Source of the DNA: Eubacterium sp.
Lineage (GTDB): Bacteria; Bacillota; Clostridia; Lachnospirales; Lachnospiraceae
Length of the DNA stretch: 64,000 nt
Direction of reading: 5' to 3'
NCBI GenBank assembly: GCA_017475235.1
Contig: JAFVGA010000006.1
Span: 62,001 to 126,000, forward strand
Under the pieces are notes generated by a model. That model saw nothing but the letters and a program-made list of their open reading frames with translations, did no database searches and was not told the origin of the DNA. Position 1 is the stretch's first letter. Each line of letters begins with the position of its first letter. A program made the translations under genes and the position numbers. Below are positions 17,884 through 26,413 of this stretch, piece by piece.

Positions 17884-19086
17884 ATGAGTAAAGTAATTGT
17901 GATAGGTGGCGGAGCGTCAGGAATGATGGCAGCGATAGCAGCAAAGAATAACGGTAACGAAGTCACACTATTGGAAAAAAATGAAAAGCTTGGAAAGAAA
18001 TTGTTCATTACTGGAAAAGGAAGATGTAATCTAACAAACGCATCTGACATTAACTCTCATATGAACAATCTAATGTCGAACCCTAAATTTATGTACAGCG
18101 CTTTCAATGCATTTAATGCTGATGATATTGTTGCTTTAATTGAAGAGTCGGGAGTAAAGACAAAAGTTGAACGTGGAAACAGAGTATTTCCAAAGAGCGA
18201 TAAATCATCTGATGTTATCAAGGCATTAAAGAAACATCTTGATTGTGTTGATGTTGTTTTAAACTATGAAGTTAAAAACATTACTAAAGATGAGCAATTT
18301 AAGATAAATGATGAGTATGTTTGCGATGCACTAATTATTGCAACTGGTGGTTTGTCTTATAAGTCAACTGGATCAACAGGCGATGGTTTTAAGTTCGCAA
18401 AAGAGTTTGGACATCAAACTACAAAGACCTATCCATCATTAGTTCCGTTTAATATTAAAGAGGACTACTGCAAAGAACTCCAAGGATTATCACTTAAGAA
18501 TGTCACTTTAAAACTTATTAAAGATGATAAGGTTTTATATGAAGAGTTAGGTGAAATGTTATTTACACACTTTGGTGTGAGCGGCCCATTAGTTTTAAGC
18601 GCCAGTTCCTTTGTCGCGGACAAAATGGAAGATGGTTATAAAATTTCAATAGATTTAAAGCCAGCATTAGATGAAGCAACTTTAGATAAAAGAATATTGA
18701 GAGACTTTGATAAGTATAAAAATAAAAACTTTAATAATTCTTTATCGGACTTGTTGCCTAAAAAACTAATTCCTATTATTATAAGATTGTCGGGAATTGA
18801 TGAGTATAAAAAGGTTAATGAGATTACAAAAGAGGAACGACAGAAATTAGTTCAGTTGATTAAGAATCTTGAGTTTAACATTGACAGTTTGCGTGGTTAC
18901 GACGAGGCAATCATCACAAAGGGTGGAATTGATGTTAAGGAAATTAATCCAAAGACTATGGAGTCGAAGATTGTCCCAGGACTTTACTTTGTAGGTGAAG
19001 TTTTGGATTTGGATTCTTTGACTGGTGGATATAACTTGCAACTTGCTTGGAGTACCGGGTATGTTGCAGGAAACAGCATATACTAG
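17884..19086 (+). CDS. HI0933/BaiN-family NAD(P)/FAD-dependent oxidoreductase
   Basis: 400-residue flavoprotein of the HI0933 (YhiN/BaiN) family; the physiological substrate is unknown for most members. It opens with the FAD-binding GGGASGMMAAIAA motif, followed by GKKLFITGKGRCNLTN, the family hallmark, then ATGGLSYKSTGSTGDGF and a C-terminal VGEVLDLDSLTGGYNLQLAWSTG that closes the FAD site. It precedes cmk by 9 bases, an arrangement in which it is probably co-transcribed. A related paralogue lies at 62381-63559. Confidence 0.88.
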   Translation: MSKVIVIGGGASGMMAAIAAKNNGNEVTLLEKNEKLGKKLFITGKGRCNLTNASDINSHMNNLMSNPKFMYSAFNAFNADDIVALIEESGVKTKVERGNRVFPKSDKSSDVIKALKKHLDCVDVVLNYEVKNITKDEQFKINDEYVCDALIIATGGLSYKSTGSTGDGFKFAKEFGHQTTKTYPSLVPFNIKEDYCKELQGLSLKNVTLKLIKDDKVLYEELGEMLFTHFGVSGPLVLSASSFVADKMEDGYKISIDLKPALDEATLDKRILRDFDKYKNKNFNNSLSDLLPKKLIPIIIRLSGIDEYKKVNEITKEERQKLVQLIKNLEFNIDSLRGYDEAIITKGGIDVKEINPKTMESKIVPGLYFVGEVLDLDSLTGGYNLQLAWSTGYVAGNSIY

Positions 19087-19095
19087 GAGGTTGAA

Positions 19096-19752
19096 ATGTA
19101 TAATATTGCGATTGATGGACCAGCGGGTGCAGGAAAAAGTACAATAGCTCAAATTGTTGCTAAGGATTTAGGGTTTATTTATGTGGACACAGGTGCCATG
19201 TATAGAACTCTTGCGTTAGCATGTTTTAGAGATGGAATAGATACGACAGATGAAGATTCTGTTGTGGCAAAATGCGAGAGCGTCAAAGTAACCCTTGGTT
19301 ATGAAGATGGTGTTCAAAAAGTTTATTTAAATGGTGAAGATGTGAGTGATGAGATTAGACGAGAGGAAATTGGAAACCTTACATCAGCTATCGCAGTATA
19401 TCCTGGTGTAAGAAAAATCTTGGTTGCACTTCAACAGGATTTGGCATCAAAGAATAATGTTGTTATGGATGGTAGAGATATCGGAACTGCAGTACTACCA
19501 AATGCTGATCTTAAAGTTTATTTAACAGCTAGTGTCGAATGCAGAGCTAAGAGAAGATATGACCAGTTATTAGAGAATGGACAGACTGGTGATTTAGCTG
19601 AGATAGAAAAAGATATTGAAGATAGAGACTATAGAGACATGAACCGTGACGTATCACCACTTAAGCAAGCAGATGATGCTGTATTGGTTGATTCATCAGA
19701 TATGACAATTGATGAAACGGTTCAAAAGATTATTTCTTTGACGAAGGAGTAG
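19096..19752 (+). CDS. cmk: Cytidylate kinase
   Basis: Phosphorylates CMP and dCMP. The 218-residue protein has the P-loop DGPAGAGKST at residues 6-15, the YVDTGAMYR segment, DGRDIGT and a lid region rich in Arg. Length and motifs match bacterial CMP kinases. The start follows AGGAGG, and ispH follows after two bases. Confidence 0.97.
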   Translation: MYNIAIDGPAGAGKSTIAQIVAKDLGFIYVDTGAMYRTLALACFRDGIDTTDEDSVVAKCESVKVTLGYEDGVQKVYLNGEDVSDEIRREEIGNLTSAIAVYPGVRKILVALQQDLASKNNVVMDGRDIGTAVLPNADLKVYLTASVECRAKRRYDQLLENGQTGDLAEIEKDIEDRDYRDMNRDVSPLKQADDAVLVDSSDMTIDETVQKIISLTKE

Positions 19753-19754
19753 GA

Positions 19755-20603
19755 ATGAAAGTAATTCTTGCTAAGAAGGCTGGTTTTTGTTTCGGAGTTC
19801 AAAGAGCCATTGATATGGTCTACGACGAAGCAAATGAACCAAACAAAAACATATATACTTATGGACCAATCATTCACAACGAGGAAGTTGTGTCTGATTT
19901 AGAGAGCAAAGGTGTAAAGGCCATTAACTTTGACGAGGGTGAGTTGAAGGGTTTGAACGATTGCACCGTTGTTATAAGATCTCATGGTGTTGCTAAAAAC
20001 ATTTACGATGACTTGGAAAGAAAAAATGTAAATGTTGTTGATGCAACGTGTCCATTTGTGAAAAAAATTCACGAAATAGTTCAAAAAGAGAGCGAAGATG
20101 GGAAGACTATCATCATCGTCGGAAGCGAGTATCATCCAGAGGTGCAAGGCATCAAAGGATGGGTGAAAGGCGATGCTTTTATAGTAGATGAAGAGGCTGA
20201 TGCGAGAGGTTTAGACATCGATAAAGAAACCCCTGTATGTATTGTCTCTCAGACGACCTATAATCCCCAAAAGTTCGCCAAATTGGTTGAAATAATAAGG
20301 GAAAAAGGTTATGATAGTAATGTTGTGAATACTATTTGTAACGCCACAAATGAGCGTCAGACAGAAGCAAAAGAAATTGCTAAAAAAGTTGATGCGATGA
20401 TTGTAATTGGCGGGAAAAATAGTTCTAATACTCAGAAATTATACGAAATTTGTAAGAACGAATGTGAGAACACATATTACATTCAAACTGCAAAGGATTT
20501 GGACTTTGACGAGGTTAGAAAGTATGACAAAATAGGCATCACAGCAGGGGCTTCAACCCCAAAGAATATTATTGAGGAGGTTCATACGGAATGTCAGAGA
20601 TGA
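19755..20603 (+). CDS. ispH: 4-hydroxy-3-methylbut-2-enyl diphosphate reductase
   Basis: Last step of the MEP isoprenoid pathway, producing IPP and DMAPP with a [4Fe-4S] cluster. The 282-residue protein carries the three cluster cysteines in AGFCFGV, DATCPFV and NTICNAT, plus the conserved YGPIIHN and TAGAS(T)P segments. Its last 13 bases overlap the start of rpsA in another frame. In many Clostridia these two are fused into one polypeptide; here they are separate but overlapping. Confidence 0.97.
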   Translation: MKVILAKKAGFCFGVQRAIDMVYDEANEPNKNIYTYGPIIHNEEVVSDLESKGVKAINFDEGELKGLNDCTVVIRSHGVAKNIYDDLERKNVNVVDATCPFVKKIHEIVQKESEDGKTIIIVGSEYHPEVQGIKGWVKGDAFIVDEEADARGLDIDKETPVCIVSQTTYNPQKFAKLVEIIREKGYDSNVVNTICNATNERQTEAKEIAKKVDAMIVIGGKNSSNTQKLYEICKNECENTYYIQTAKDLDFDEVRKYDKIGITAGASTPKNIIEEVHTECQR

Positions 20604-22057
20604 ACAACGAATTTGAACAGATGTTAGACGAAAGTTTCAAGACTATCCGAAATGGAGAAGTACTTGAAGGAAAGGTTATTTCAGTTAAGCCTGAAGAGGC
20701 TGTACTTAATATTGGGTACAAGGCTGATGGAATTCTTCCAGTGAATGAGTATTCTAACACAGCAGAAGATCTGACAACTGAGATTTCAGTCGGCGATGAA
20801 CTGACAGTAAAGGTTCTTAAGGTAAACGATGGCGAAGGTCAAGTAGCTTTATCATATAAGAGACTTGCTGCAGAGAAGGCAAATAAGAGACTTGAAGAAG
20901 CATTTGAAAACAATGAAGTTCTTAAAGCACCAGTTGTACAGATTCTAAAAGGTGGTTTGAGTGTGGATGTAGAAGGAGCTAGGGTATTTATTCCTGCTAG
21001 CTTGGTTTCAGATGTTTTTGAAAGAGACTTAAGCAAGTACGAAGGACAAGAAATTGAATTTGTTCTTACAGAATATAATCCTAGAAAGAGAAGAGTTATC
21101 GGTGATAGAAAACAGTTGGTTTCTAAAGAAAAAGAAGAAGCTAGAGCTGCATTACTTGAAAAAGTAAGCGTTGGCGATTCTATTACAGGTACAGTTAAGA
21201 GTGTAGTTGATTTTGGTGCGTTCGTTGATATCGGCGGTGTTGATGGATTGCTTCACATTTCAGAAATGTCATGGGGAAGAATTGGAAATCCACGTAAGCA
21301 CTTTAAACCAGGAGATGAAGTAACTGCATTTATCAAAGAGATTGACGGAGATAAAATTGCTCTTAGTCTTAAGTTTGAAGATACAAACCCATGGAACAAT
21401 GCAAGTGAGAAGTTTGCAGTGGGCGCTATTGTAACAGGTACAGTTGCTAGAATGACTGACTTTGGTTGCTTTGTTGAAATCGAGCCTGGTGTAGATGCAT
21501 TACTTCACGTTTCACAGATTGCTAGACATCATGTTGACAAGCCATCTGATGAATTGAAAGTGGGCGATGTAATCGAAGCTAAGATTGTTGAATTCAACGA
21601 AGACGAAAAGAAAATTTCAATCAGCAGAAAAGTACTTCTTCCAGAAGAGCCAAAGGAAGAACCTGAGGAAGAAAAAGAAGAAGTTCCAGAGATGCCTGAG
21701 CAGAATGAAGAACCTGATTCTTCAATTGCTGATGCAATCGCTGCAGCTAAAGAAGATGCTAATGATACAGCTGAGACTATAAAGGAAGACGTAGAAGAAA
21801 TTAAAGAGCAGGCTGCAGAACAAGTTGAAGAAGCTAAGGAACTTGCTGAAGAGCAAAAAGAAGAAGCTAAAGAGCAACTTGAAGAAGTAAAAGAGCAGGC
21901 TGCAGAGCAAGTTGAAGAAGTAAAAGAACAGGCTGCTGAAAAAGCTGAAGTTCTTTTAGATAAAATCAGCGAAAAAGTTGATGAACTAAAAGAGAAAGTT
22001 GAAGATGCTAAAGATGATGCTTCAGAAGAAGCTCCTGCAGAAGATTCAGAAGAATAA
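20591..22057 (+). CDS. rpsA: Ribosomal protein S1-like, four S1 domains plus acidic coiled-coil tail
   Basis: RNA-binding protein of the S1 type, aiding translation initiation or mRNA handling. The 488-residue protein has four S1 domains at about residues 22-91, 107-176, 193-262 and 277-347; the third and fourth contain the best RNA-binding patches (DFGAFVDI, DGLLHISE). Residues 351-488 are a very acidic Glu/Ala/Lys-rich tail with 11-residue repeats (for example KEQAAEQVEEA, KELAEEQKEEA), predicted to be a long charged helix. GGAGG 10 bases upstream supports the ATG at 20591. A terminator follows. Confidence 0.93.
   Translation: MSEMNNEFEQMLDESFKTIRNGEVLEGKVISVKPEEAVLNIGYKADGILPVNEYSNTAEDLTTEISVGDELTVKVLKVNDGEGQVALSYKRLAAEKANKRLEEAFENNEVLKAPVVQILKGGLSVDVEGARVFIPASLVSDVFERDLSKYEGQEIEFVLTEYNPRKRRVIGDRKQLVSKEKEEARAALLEKVSVGDSITGTVKSVVDFGAFVDIGGVDGLLHISEMSWGRIGNPRKHFKPGDEVTAFIKEIDGDKIALSLKFEDTNPWNNASEKFAVGAIVTGTVARMTDFGCFVEIEPGVDALLHVSQIARHHVDKPSDELKVGDVIEAKIVEFNEDEKKISISRKVLLPEEPKEEPEEEKEEVPEMPEQNEEPDSSIADAIAAAKEDANDTAETIKEDVEEIKEQAAEQVEEAKELAEEQKEEAKEQLEEVKEQAAEQVEEVKEQAAEKAEVLLDKISEKVDELKEKVEDAKDDASEEAPAEDSEE
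21803..21920 (+). repeat. Near-identical 31-base direct repeats inside rpsA
   Basis: Bases 21803-21833 and 21890-21920 are identical except for one position. They encode the same stretch KEQAAEQVEE of the S1 tail and are 87 bases (29 codons) apart, with more diverged copies in between. This suggests growth of the tail by internal duplication. Confidence 0.85.
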
Positions 22058-22076
22058 AAACAATTAAGATTAATTC

Positions 22077-22106
22077 AAAAAGCAGGCTTAGGTCTGCTTT
22101 TTGTTT
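22077..22106 (+). terminator. Terminator of the cmk-ispH-rpsA operon
   Basis: Stem AAAAAGCAG / CTGCTTTTT (22077-22085 with 22094-22102), 8-base loop, then GTTTTG. Confidence 0.8.
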
Positions 22107-22119
22107 TGTAAGGAAAACT

Positions 22120-22689
22120 ATGAGAGTAATATCTGGAAGTGCAAGAAGTTTAAAACTAAAGACTTTGGAAGGACTAGATACAAGACCAACCACAGATAGA
22201 ATAAAAGAAACACTTTTTAATATGATTCAAAACAATATTTATGATTGTTGTTTCTTGGATCTATTTGCTGGAAGTGGCGCAATAGGAATTGAGGCATTGA
22301 GTCGCGGCGCAAAAGAATGTGTCTTTGTCGATAACAATCCAAAAGCAATTGATATTATCAATGAGAATTTAGAATTTACAAAACTTAAAGATAATGCATT
22401 GGTTTTGTATAAGTCATATGAACTTGCGATTGCTGAACTTGAGTCTAAAAATGTGGTTTTTGACGTAGTCTTTATGGACCCTCCATACGATAATGGTTTG
22501 GAGAAAAATGTTCTTGAACAACTTGCAAAATCAGTTATAATAAACAATGATACTATCGTAATAGTTGAAGCACCTTTGAATACAGATTTCAGTTATTTGG
22601 ATAGTTTAGGGTTTGAAGTTTATAAAGAGAAACTTTATAAGACGAACAAACATATTTTTATAAGGAAAAACGGTGAAAGTAATGACTAG
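22120..22689 (+). CDS. rsmD: 16S rRNA (guanine966-N2)-methyltransferase
   Basis: Methylates G966 of 16S rRNA during 30S assembly. The 189-residue protein has the RsmD start ([15 protein letters not shown]), [19 protein letters not shown] as SAM-binding loop, and the N6/N2-methyltransferase catalytic motif as MDPPYDNG. Pairing with coaD immediately downstream, here overlapping by a few bases, is the common Firmicutes order. Confidence 0.96.
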   Translation: MRVISGSARSLKLKTLEGLDTRPTTDRIKETLFNMIQNNIYDCCFLDLFAGSGAIGIEALSRGAKECVFVDNNPKAIDIINENLEFTKLKDNALVLYKSYELAIAELESKNVVFDVVFMDPPYDNGLEKNVLEQLAKSVIINNDTIVIVEAPLNTDFSYLDSLGFEVYKEKLYKTNKHIFIRKNGESND

Positions 22690-23182
22690 AGCTATTTATC
22701 CAGGAAGTTTTGACCCGGTTACAAATGGACATTTAGATGTAATCAAAAGAGCTGCTAAAATAGTGGACGAATTGGTTGTCGGAGTGCTTAACAATAATTT
22801 AAAATCTCCGTTGTTTAATGTCGATAATCGTGTTAAAATGTTAAATGAAGTTGTGGCAGACATCCCTAATGTAAAGGTTATGGCCTTTGACGGATTGCTT
22901 GTTGATTTTGCTCATCAAGTTGATGCCCAGGTTATAATTAGAGGGCTTAGAGCTGTTACAGATTTTGAATATGAATTGCAGATGTCTCAGACCAATATGG
23001 TTTTAGATAAAGATTTGGAAACATTATTCTTATCAACTAGATTGGAATATGCATATCTAAATTCTAGTACTGTAAAGGAAGTGGCTTACCACGGTGGAGA
23101 CATTAGTAGATTTGTACCAGATATTGTTGCAAAACAAGTAATTAATAAAATTGAGGAATTAAAGGAGAACGAAAATGAGTAA
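22682..23182 (+). CDS. coaD: Phosphopantetheine adenylyltransferase
   Basis: Penultimate step of coenzyme A synthesis. The 166-residue protein begins [17 protein letters not shown], with the TNGH nucleotidyltransferase motif, and has [14 protein letters not shown] and [11 protein letters not shown] further on. I chose the ATG at 22682 because the protein then starts like other CoaD proteins, with GGTGA five bases upstream. A GTG at 22673, three codons earlier in frame and nearer to AAGGA, is the alternative. It overlaps rsmD by 8 bases and the next gene by 8. Confidence 0.96.
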   Translation: MTRAIYPGSFDPVTNGHLDVIKRAAKIVDELVVGVLNNNLKSPLFNVDNRVKMLNEVVADIPNVKVMAFDGLLVDFAHQVDAQVIIRGLRAVTDFEYELQMSQTNMVLDKDLETLFLSTRLEYAYLNSSTVKEVAYHGGDISRFVPDIVAKQVINKIEELKENENE

Positions 23183-23771
23183 GATTGAACAAATTATCAC
23201 AGAGATTGAGGAATATATTGATAATTGTAAATTCCAGCCATTATCAACATCTAAGATTATCGTAAACAAGGATGATATTGATGAGCTATTGGCTGAATTA
23301 AGACTTCGTACACCAGAAGAAATAAAGAAGTATCAGAAGATTATTGCTAACAAAGATGCAATCATCAATGATGCAAAGGAAAGATCAGAGGCTATGATCT
23401 CTGAAGCAACAGCTCACATCAACCAGTTAGTTAGTGAGCATGAAATTATGCAGAAAGCTTATGCTGAGGCTAATTCAGTAATCGATCAAGCTCAGCAGGA
23501 AGCTCAAGGTATTCTAGATTCAGCTAAGGCTGAGGCTAATGATCTTAAGACGAGAGCTATGCAGTACACAGATGATATTCTTTCAAATGTACAGAGCATT
23601 CTTTCTACAGGACTTCAGAACTTTGGGGCAGCTCAAGAGAGATTAATGACAGATATGGATGATTCATTAAACGTTGTAGTTCAAAGTAGAAAAGAATTAG
23701 CTGGTCAAGATCAAACACCTGCATATGAAGAGACTCAGGAAGAAGAAGCAACAGTTGATTTAGATGACTAA
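23175..23771 (+). CDS. Coiled-coil protein, DivIVA / V-ATPase subunit H-like, function unknown
   Basis: 198 residues, no signal peptide or membrane helix. Residues about 60-150 form a long alanine-, glutamate- and glutamine-rich coiled coil with the segments [17 protein letters not shown] and [16 protein letters not shown], which resemble DivIVA-like and ATP synthase stalk proteins. The N terminus ([29 protein letters not shown]) looks like a short folded anchor, and the C terminus is acidic. The gene overlaps coaD by 8 bases and is closed by a terminator. A septum- or pole-related scaffold is a guess from shape only. Confidence 0.75.
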   Translation: MSKIEQIITEIEEYIDNCKFQPLSTSKIIVNKDDIDELLAELRLRTPEEIKKYQKIIANKDAIINDAKERSEAMISEATAHINQLVSEHEIMQKAYAEANSVIDQAQQEAQGILDSAKAEANDLKTRAMQYTDDILSNVQSILSTGLQNFGAAQERLMTDMDDSLNVVVQSRKELAGQDQTPAYEETQEEEATVDLDD

Positions 23772-23792
23772 TTAATAAATATTATTGATAAC

Positions 23793-23828
23793 AAAGTGAA
23801 TCTCTATTTTTAGGGATTCACTTTTTTA
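23793..23828 (+). terminator. Terminator after the coiled-coil gene
   Basis: Stem AAAGTGAATC / GATTCACTTT (23793-23802 with 23815-23824), 12-base loop, ending in TTT. It closes the rsmD-coaD-coiled-coil unit. Confidence 0.8.
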
Positions 23829-23840
23829 AGGATTAACATT

Positions 23841-24638
23841 ATGGAAATAGCTTCGATTTGTAGCGGAAGCAGTGGAAATTGCATATTGGTTAAAAGTGGT
23901 GATACAAACATTTTGGTTGATGTTGGTGTTCCAAAGAAACGAATTGAAGAGGGACTAGAATATTTCAACACATTGCCTAATGAGATTGATGCTATTTTAA
24001 TCACTCACGAACATTCAGATCATATCAGAGGACTTGGGGTATTTTTAAGAGCACATCCTGTTTCGGTTTTTGCTACTAAGGGTACTATTGAAAACATTTT
24101 GAACTCATCATCTCTTGGTGAAGTGAATGAAGAGTTGCTGGAAGAGATTGACTCCGACGAAGAGTTCTTTGTGGGGGACGTAAAGATTAATCCGATTTCA
24201 ACTAGTCACGATGCTACAGATTCTGTTTGCTATAGATTCGACGACGGCGAAAAGTCATGCGCCATAGTTACTGACTTGGGATATTATCACGATGAAATAG
24301 TTGAATCGTTGCAAGACTTGAATGCGATATTGGTTGAGGCAAATCATGATTTGAAAATGCTAGAAGTTGGGCCTTATCCATATCCGTTAAAAATGAGAAT
24401 CTGGGGCGACGAAGGCCATTTATCAAACGAGGCCTGCGGACAGTTGCTAAGTGAGATTATTTCTGATAAAATGCAGTACATTATTCTTGGACATTTGAGC
24501 AAGGATAATAACTATCCAGAGTTGGCGTTTGAGACAGTCAGAAATGAATTGAAGTTTAATGACATTGACTTAAACGATATGGGAATTGAGATAAAAGTTG
24601 CGAAGAGGGACTGCCCGTCTTGCGATATCAAATTATAA
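23841..24638 (+). CDS. Metallo-beta-lactamase-fold hydrolase, WalJ/YycJ-like
   Basis: 265-residue metallo-hydrolase. The motif ITHEHSDHIRG (HxHxDH) gives the dinuclear zinc site, with further ligands in STSHDATDS, VTDLGYYH and LGHLSKDNN. The start (EIASICSGSSGNCILV) is typical of the WalJ/VicX branch, which are DNA or nucleic-acid exonuclease-like proteins linked to cell-wall and replication control. No walRK genes are nearby, so the name rests on sequence pattern only. Confidence 0.85.
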   Translation: MEIASICSGSSGNCILVKSGDTNILVDVGVPKKRIEEGLEYFNTLPNEIDAILITHEHSDHIRGLGVFLRAHPVSVFATKGTIENILNSSSLGEVNEELLEEIDSDEEFFVGDVKINPISTSHDATDSVCYRFDDGEKSCAIVTDLGYYHDEIVESLQDLNAILVEANHDLKMLEVGPYPYPLKMRIWGDEGHLSNEACGQLLSEIISDKMQYIILGHLSKDNNYPELAFETVRNELKFNDIDLNDMGIEIKVAKRDCPSCDIKL

Positions 24639-24651
24639 ACTGGAGGACATT

Positions 24652-24924
24652 ATGAATAAGATAATTATTACAGTTGTAGGAAAAGATACTGTTGGAATCA
24701 TCGCCAAAGTATGTACATACCTATCAGAGCACAAAGTAAATATTCTTGATATTTCACAGACAATTGTGCAGGATTATTTCAATATGATGATGGTTGTAGA
24801 TGCTAGTGGAAGCGATGTTGATTTTGATGCGCTATCAGAAGCACTAGACGGCATTGGGCAAGAAATTGGCGTGAACATTAGAGCACAGAGAGAAGAAATT
24901 TTTGACAGTATGCACAGAGTATAA
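24652..24924 (+). CDS. ACT domain-containing protein (UPF0237)
   Basis: 90 residues, one ACT domain (IIITVVGKDTVGIIAKVCTYL at the start), the fold used for amino-acid sensing. GGAGG fits the ATG at 24652; the frame is open further upstream but inside the previous gene. It is followed after 12 bases by a UPF0210 gene, a pairing conserved in many Clostridia and Lactobacillales, suggesting the two act together. Ligand unknown. Confidence 0.9.
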   Translation: MNKIIITVVGKDTVGIIAKVCTYLSEHKVNILDISQTIVQDYFNMMMVVDASGSDVDFDALSEALDGIGQEIGVNIRAQREEIFDSMHRV

Positions 24925-24936
24925 CTGGAGGATTTT

Positions 24937-26301
24937 ATGATTAGTCGTTTTGAAGTACAAGAAACAAACAAGATGATTGATAATTACAATCTTGATGTAA
25001 GAACTATTACACTCGGTATTAGTTTGCTTGATTGTATTACAGATGATCTTGATAAATTAAATGATAACATTTACAACAAGATTAAAAGTCTTGCTGAAAA
25101 CCTTGTCGAGACTGGCGAGGCTATTTCTAAAGAGTACGGAATCCCAATTGTTAACAAAAGAATATCAGTTACTCCAATAGCTTTAGTTGGTGGACAGGCT
25201 TGTAAGACATCTGATGATTATGTAACTATTGCAAAGACATTGGATAAGGTTGCTAAGGAAGTTGGAGTGAATTTCCTTGGTGGTTATTCAGCGCTTGTTA
25301 ACAAAGGTATGACAAATGCTGAAGAACTTTTGATTAGATCTATTCCAAAAGCTTTGGCTGAGACTGAAAGAGTTTGTAGTTCTGTTAACGTTGGTTCTAC
25401 AAAAACTGGTCTAAATATGGATGCCGTAAGACTTATGGGTGAGATTGTTAAGGAGACTGCAGAGAACACTAAAGATGCAGATTCACTTGGATGTGCAAAG
25501 TTAGTTGTATTTTGTAATGCGCCAGATGACAATCCGTTTATGGCAGGTGCATTCCACGGTGTTACAGAAGCAGACGCAGTTATTAACGTTGGTGTTTCAG
25601 GACCAGGCGTTGTTCGTCACGCAATTAAAAAAGTCCGCGGCGAAGACTTTGATGTCCTCTGCGACACAATTAAGAAAACAGCATTTAAAGTAACAAGAGT
25701 TGGTTACATGGTGGCTAACGAAGCTGCAAAGAGATTAGATGTGCCATTTGGTATTATTGATTTGTCTTTGGCTCCAACGCCAGCAGTTGGTGACTCAGTT
25801 GCAAATATATTAGAAGAAATTGGATTAGAAAGAGCGGGTGCTCCAGGTACTACGGCAGCATTAGCGCTTTTAAATGACCAAGTTAAAAAAGGTGGTGTAA
25901 TGGCATCATCTTATGTTGGTGGATTGAGTGGTGCGTTTATTCCTGTCAGTGAAGATCAAGGGATGATTAAAGCTGTTGAGGAAGGTGCGCTTACTTTAGA
26001 AAAACTTGAAGCTATGACTTGTGTATGTTCTGTTGGTTTAGATATGATTGCTATTCCTGGAGATACAAGTGCAAGTACAATTTCAGGTGTGATTGCTGAT
26101 GAAGCTGCAATAGGTATGATTAACCAAAAGACAACAGCTGTTAGAATTATTCCTGTTATTGGAAAGGATGTAGGAGATGAAGTTGAGTTTGGTGGATTGT
26201 TAGGTCGAGCACCTATTATGCCAGTTAACAAATTCTCATGCGAAGATTTTGTGAATCGCAAAGGACGAATCCCTGCACCAATTCATAGTTTTAAAAACTA
26301 A
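24937..26301 (+). CDS. PFL/DUF711 family protein (UPF0210)
   Basis: 454-residue cytoplasmic protein of the UPF0210 (DUF711) family, with a fold related to pyruvate formate-lyase barrels; no reaction is established. Recognisable conserved stretches are [25 protein letters not shown] and GAPGTTAAL. The ribosome binding site is GGAGG. It is paired with the ACT protein upstream and ends at a long bidirectional hairpin. Confidence 0.88.
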   Translation: MISRFEVQETNKMIDNYNLDVRTITLGISLLDCITDDLDKLNDNIYNKIKSLAENLVETGEAISKEYGIPIVNKRISVTPIALVGGQACKTSDDYVTIAKTLDKVAKEVGVNFLGGYSALVNKGMTNAEELLIRSIPKALAETERVCSSVNVGSTKTGLNMDAVRLMGEIVKETAENTKDADSLGCAKLVVFCNAPDDNPFMAGAFHGVTEADAVINVGVSGPGVVRHAIKKVRGEDFDVLCDTIKKTAFKVTRVGYMVANEAAKRLDVPFGIIDLSLAPTPAVGDSVANILEEIGLERAGAPGTTAALALLNDQVKKGGVMASSYVGGLSGAFIPVSEDQGMIKAVEEGALTLEKLEAMTCVCSVGLDMIAIPGDTSASTISGVIADEAAIGMINQKTTAVRIIPVIGKDVGDEVEFGGLLGRAPIMPVNKFSCEDFVNRKGRIPAPIHSFKN

Positions 26302-26314
26302 TTTATTTTCAATA

Positions 26315-26378
26315 CAAACAAAAATACACTACCATCGCAAATGACAGAAATTTGCTCTTGGTAGTGTATTTTTGTTTG
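26315..26378. terminator. Long bidirectional terminator between convergent genes
   Basis: Perfect 20-bp stem (26315-26334 with 26359-26378) with a second 6-bp stem inside the loop (26337-26342 with 26350-26355). The stem starts with A-rich and ends with T-rich sequence on both strands, so it can terminate the UPF0210 gene and the convergent tmcAL gene. Confidence 0.85.
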
Positions 26379-26413
26379 CTTAAACACATATTGTTTAAAA
26401 CTATGTATTGTTG

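Noticed and set aside
21641..22057. Repetitive tract in rpsA considered as a CRISPR-like or satellite repeat
   Set aside because: Copies are in frame, degenerate and spaced by multiples of codons inside a gene, so they are protein repeats.
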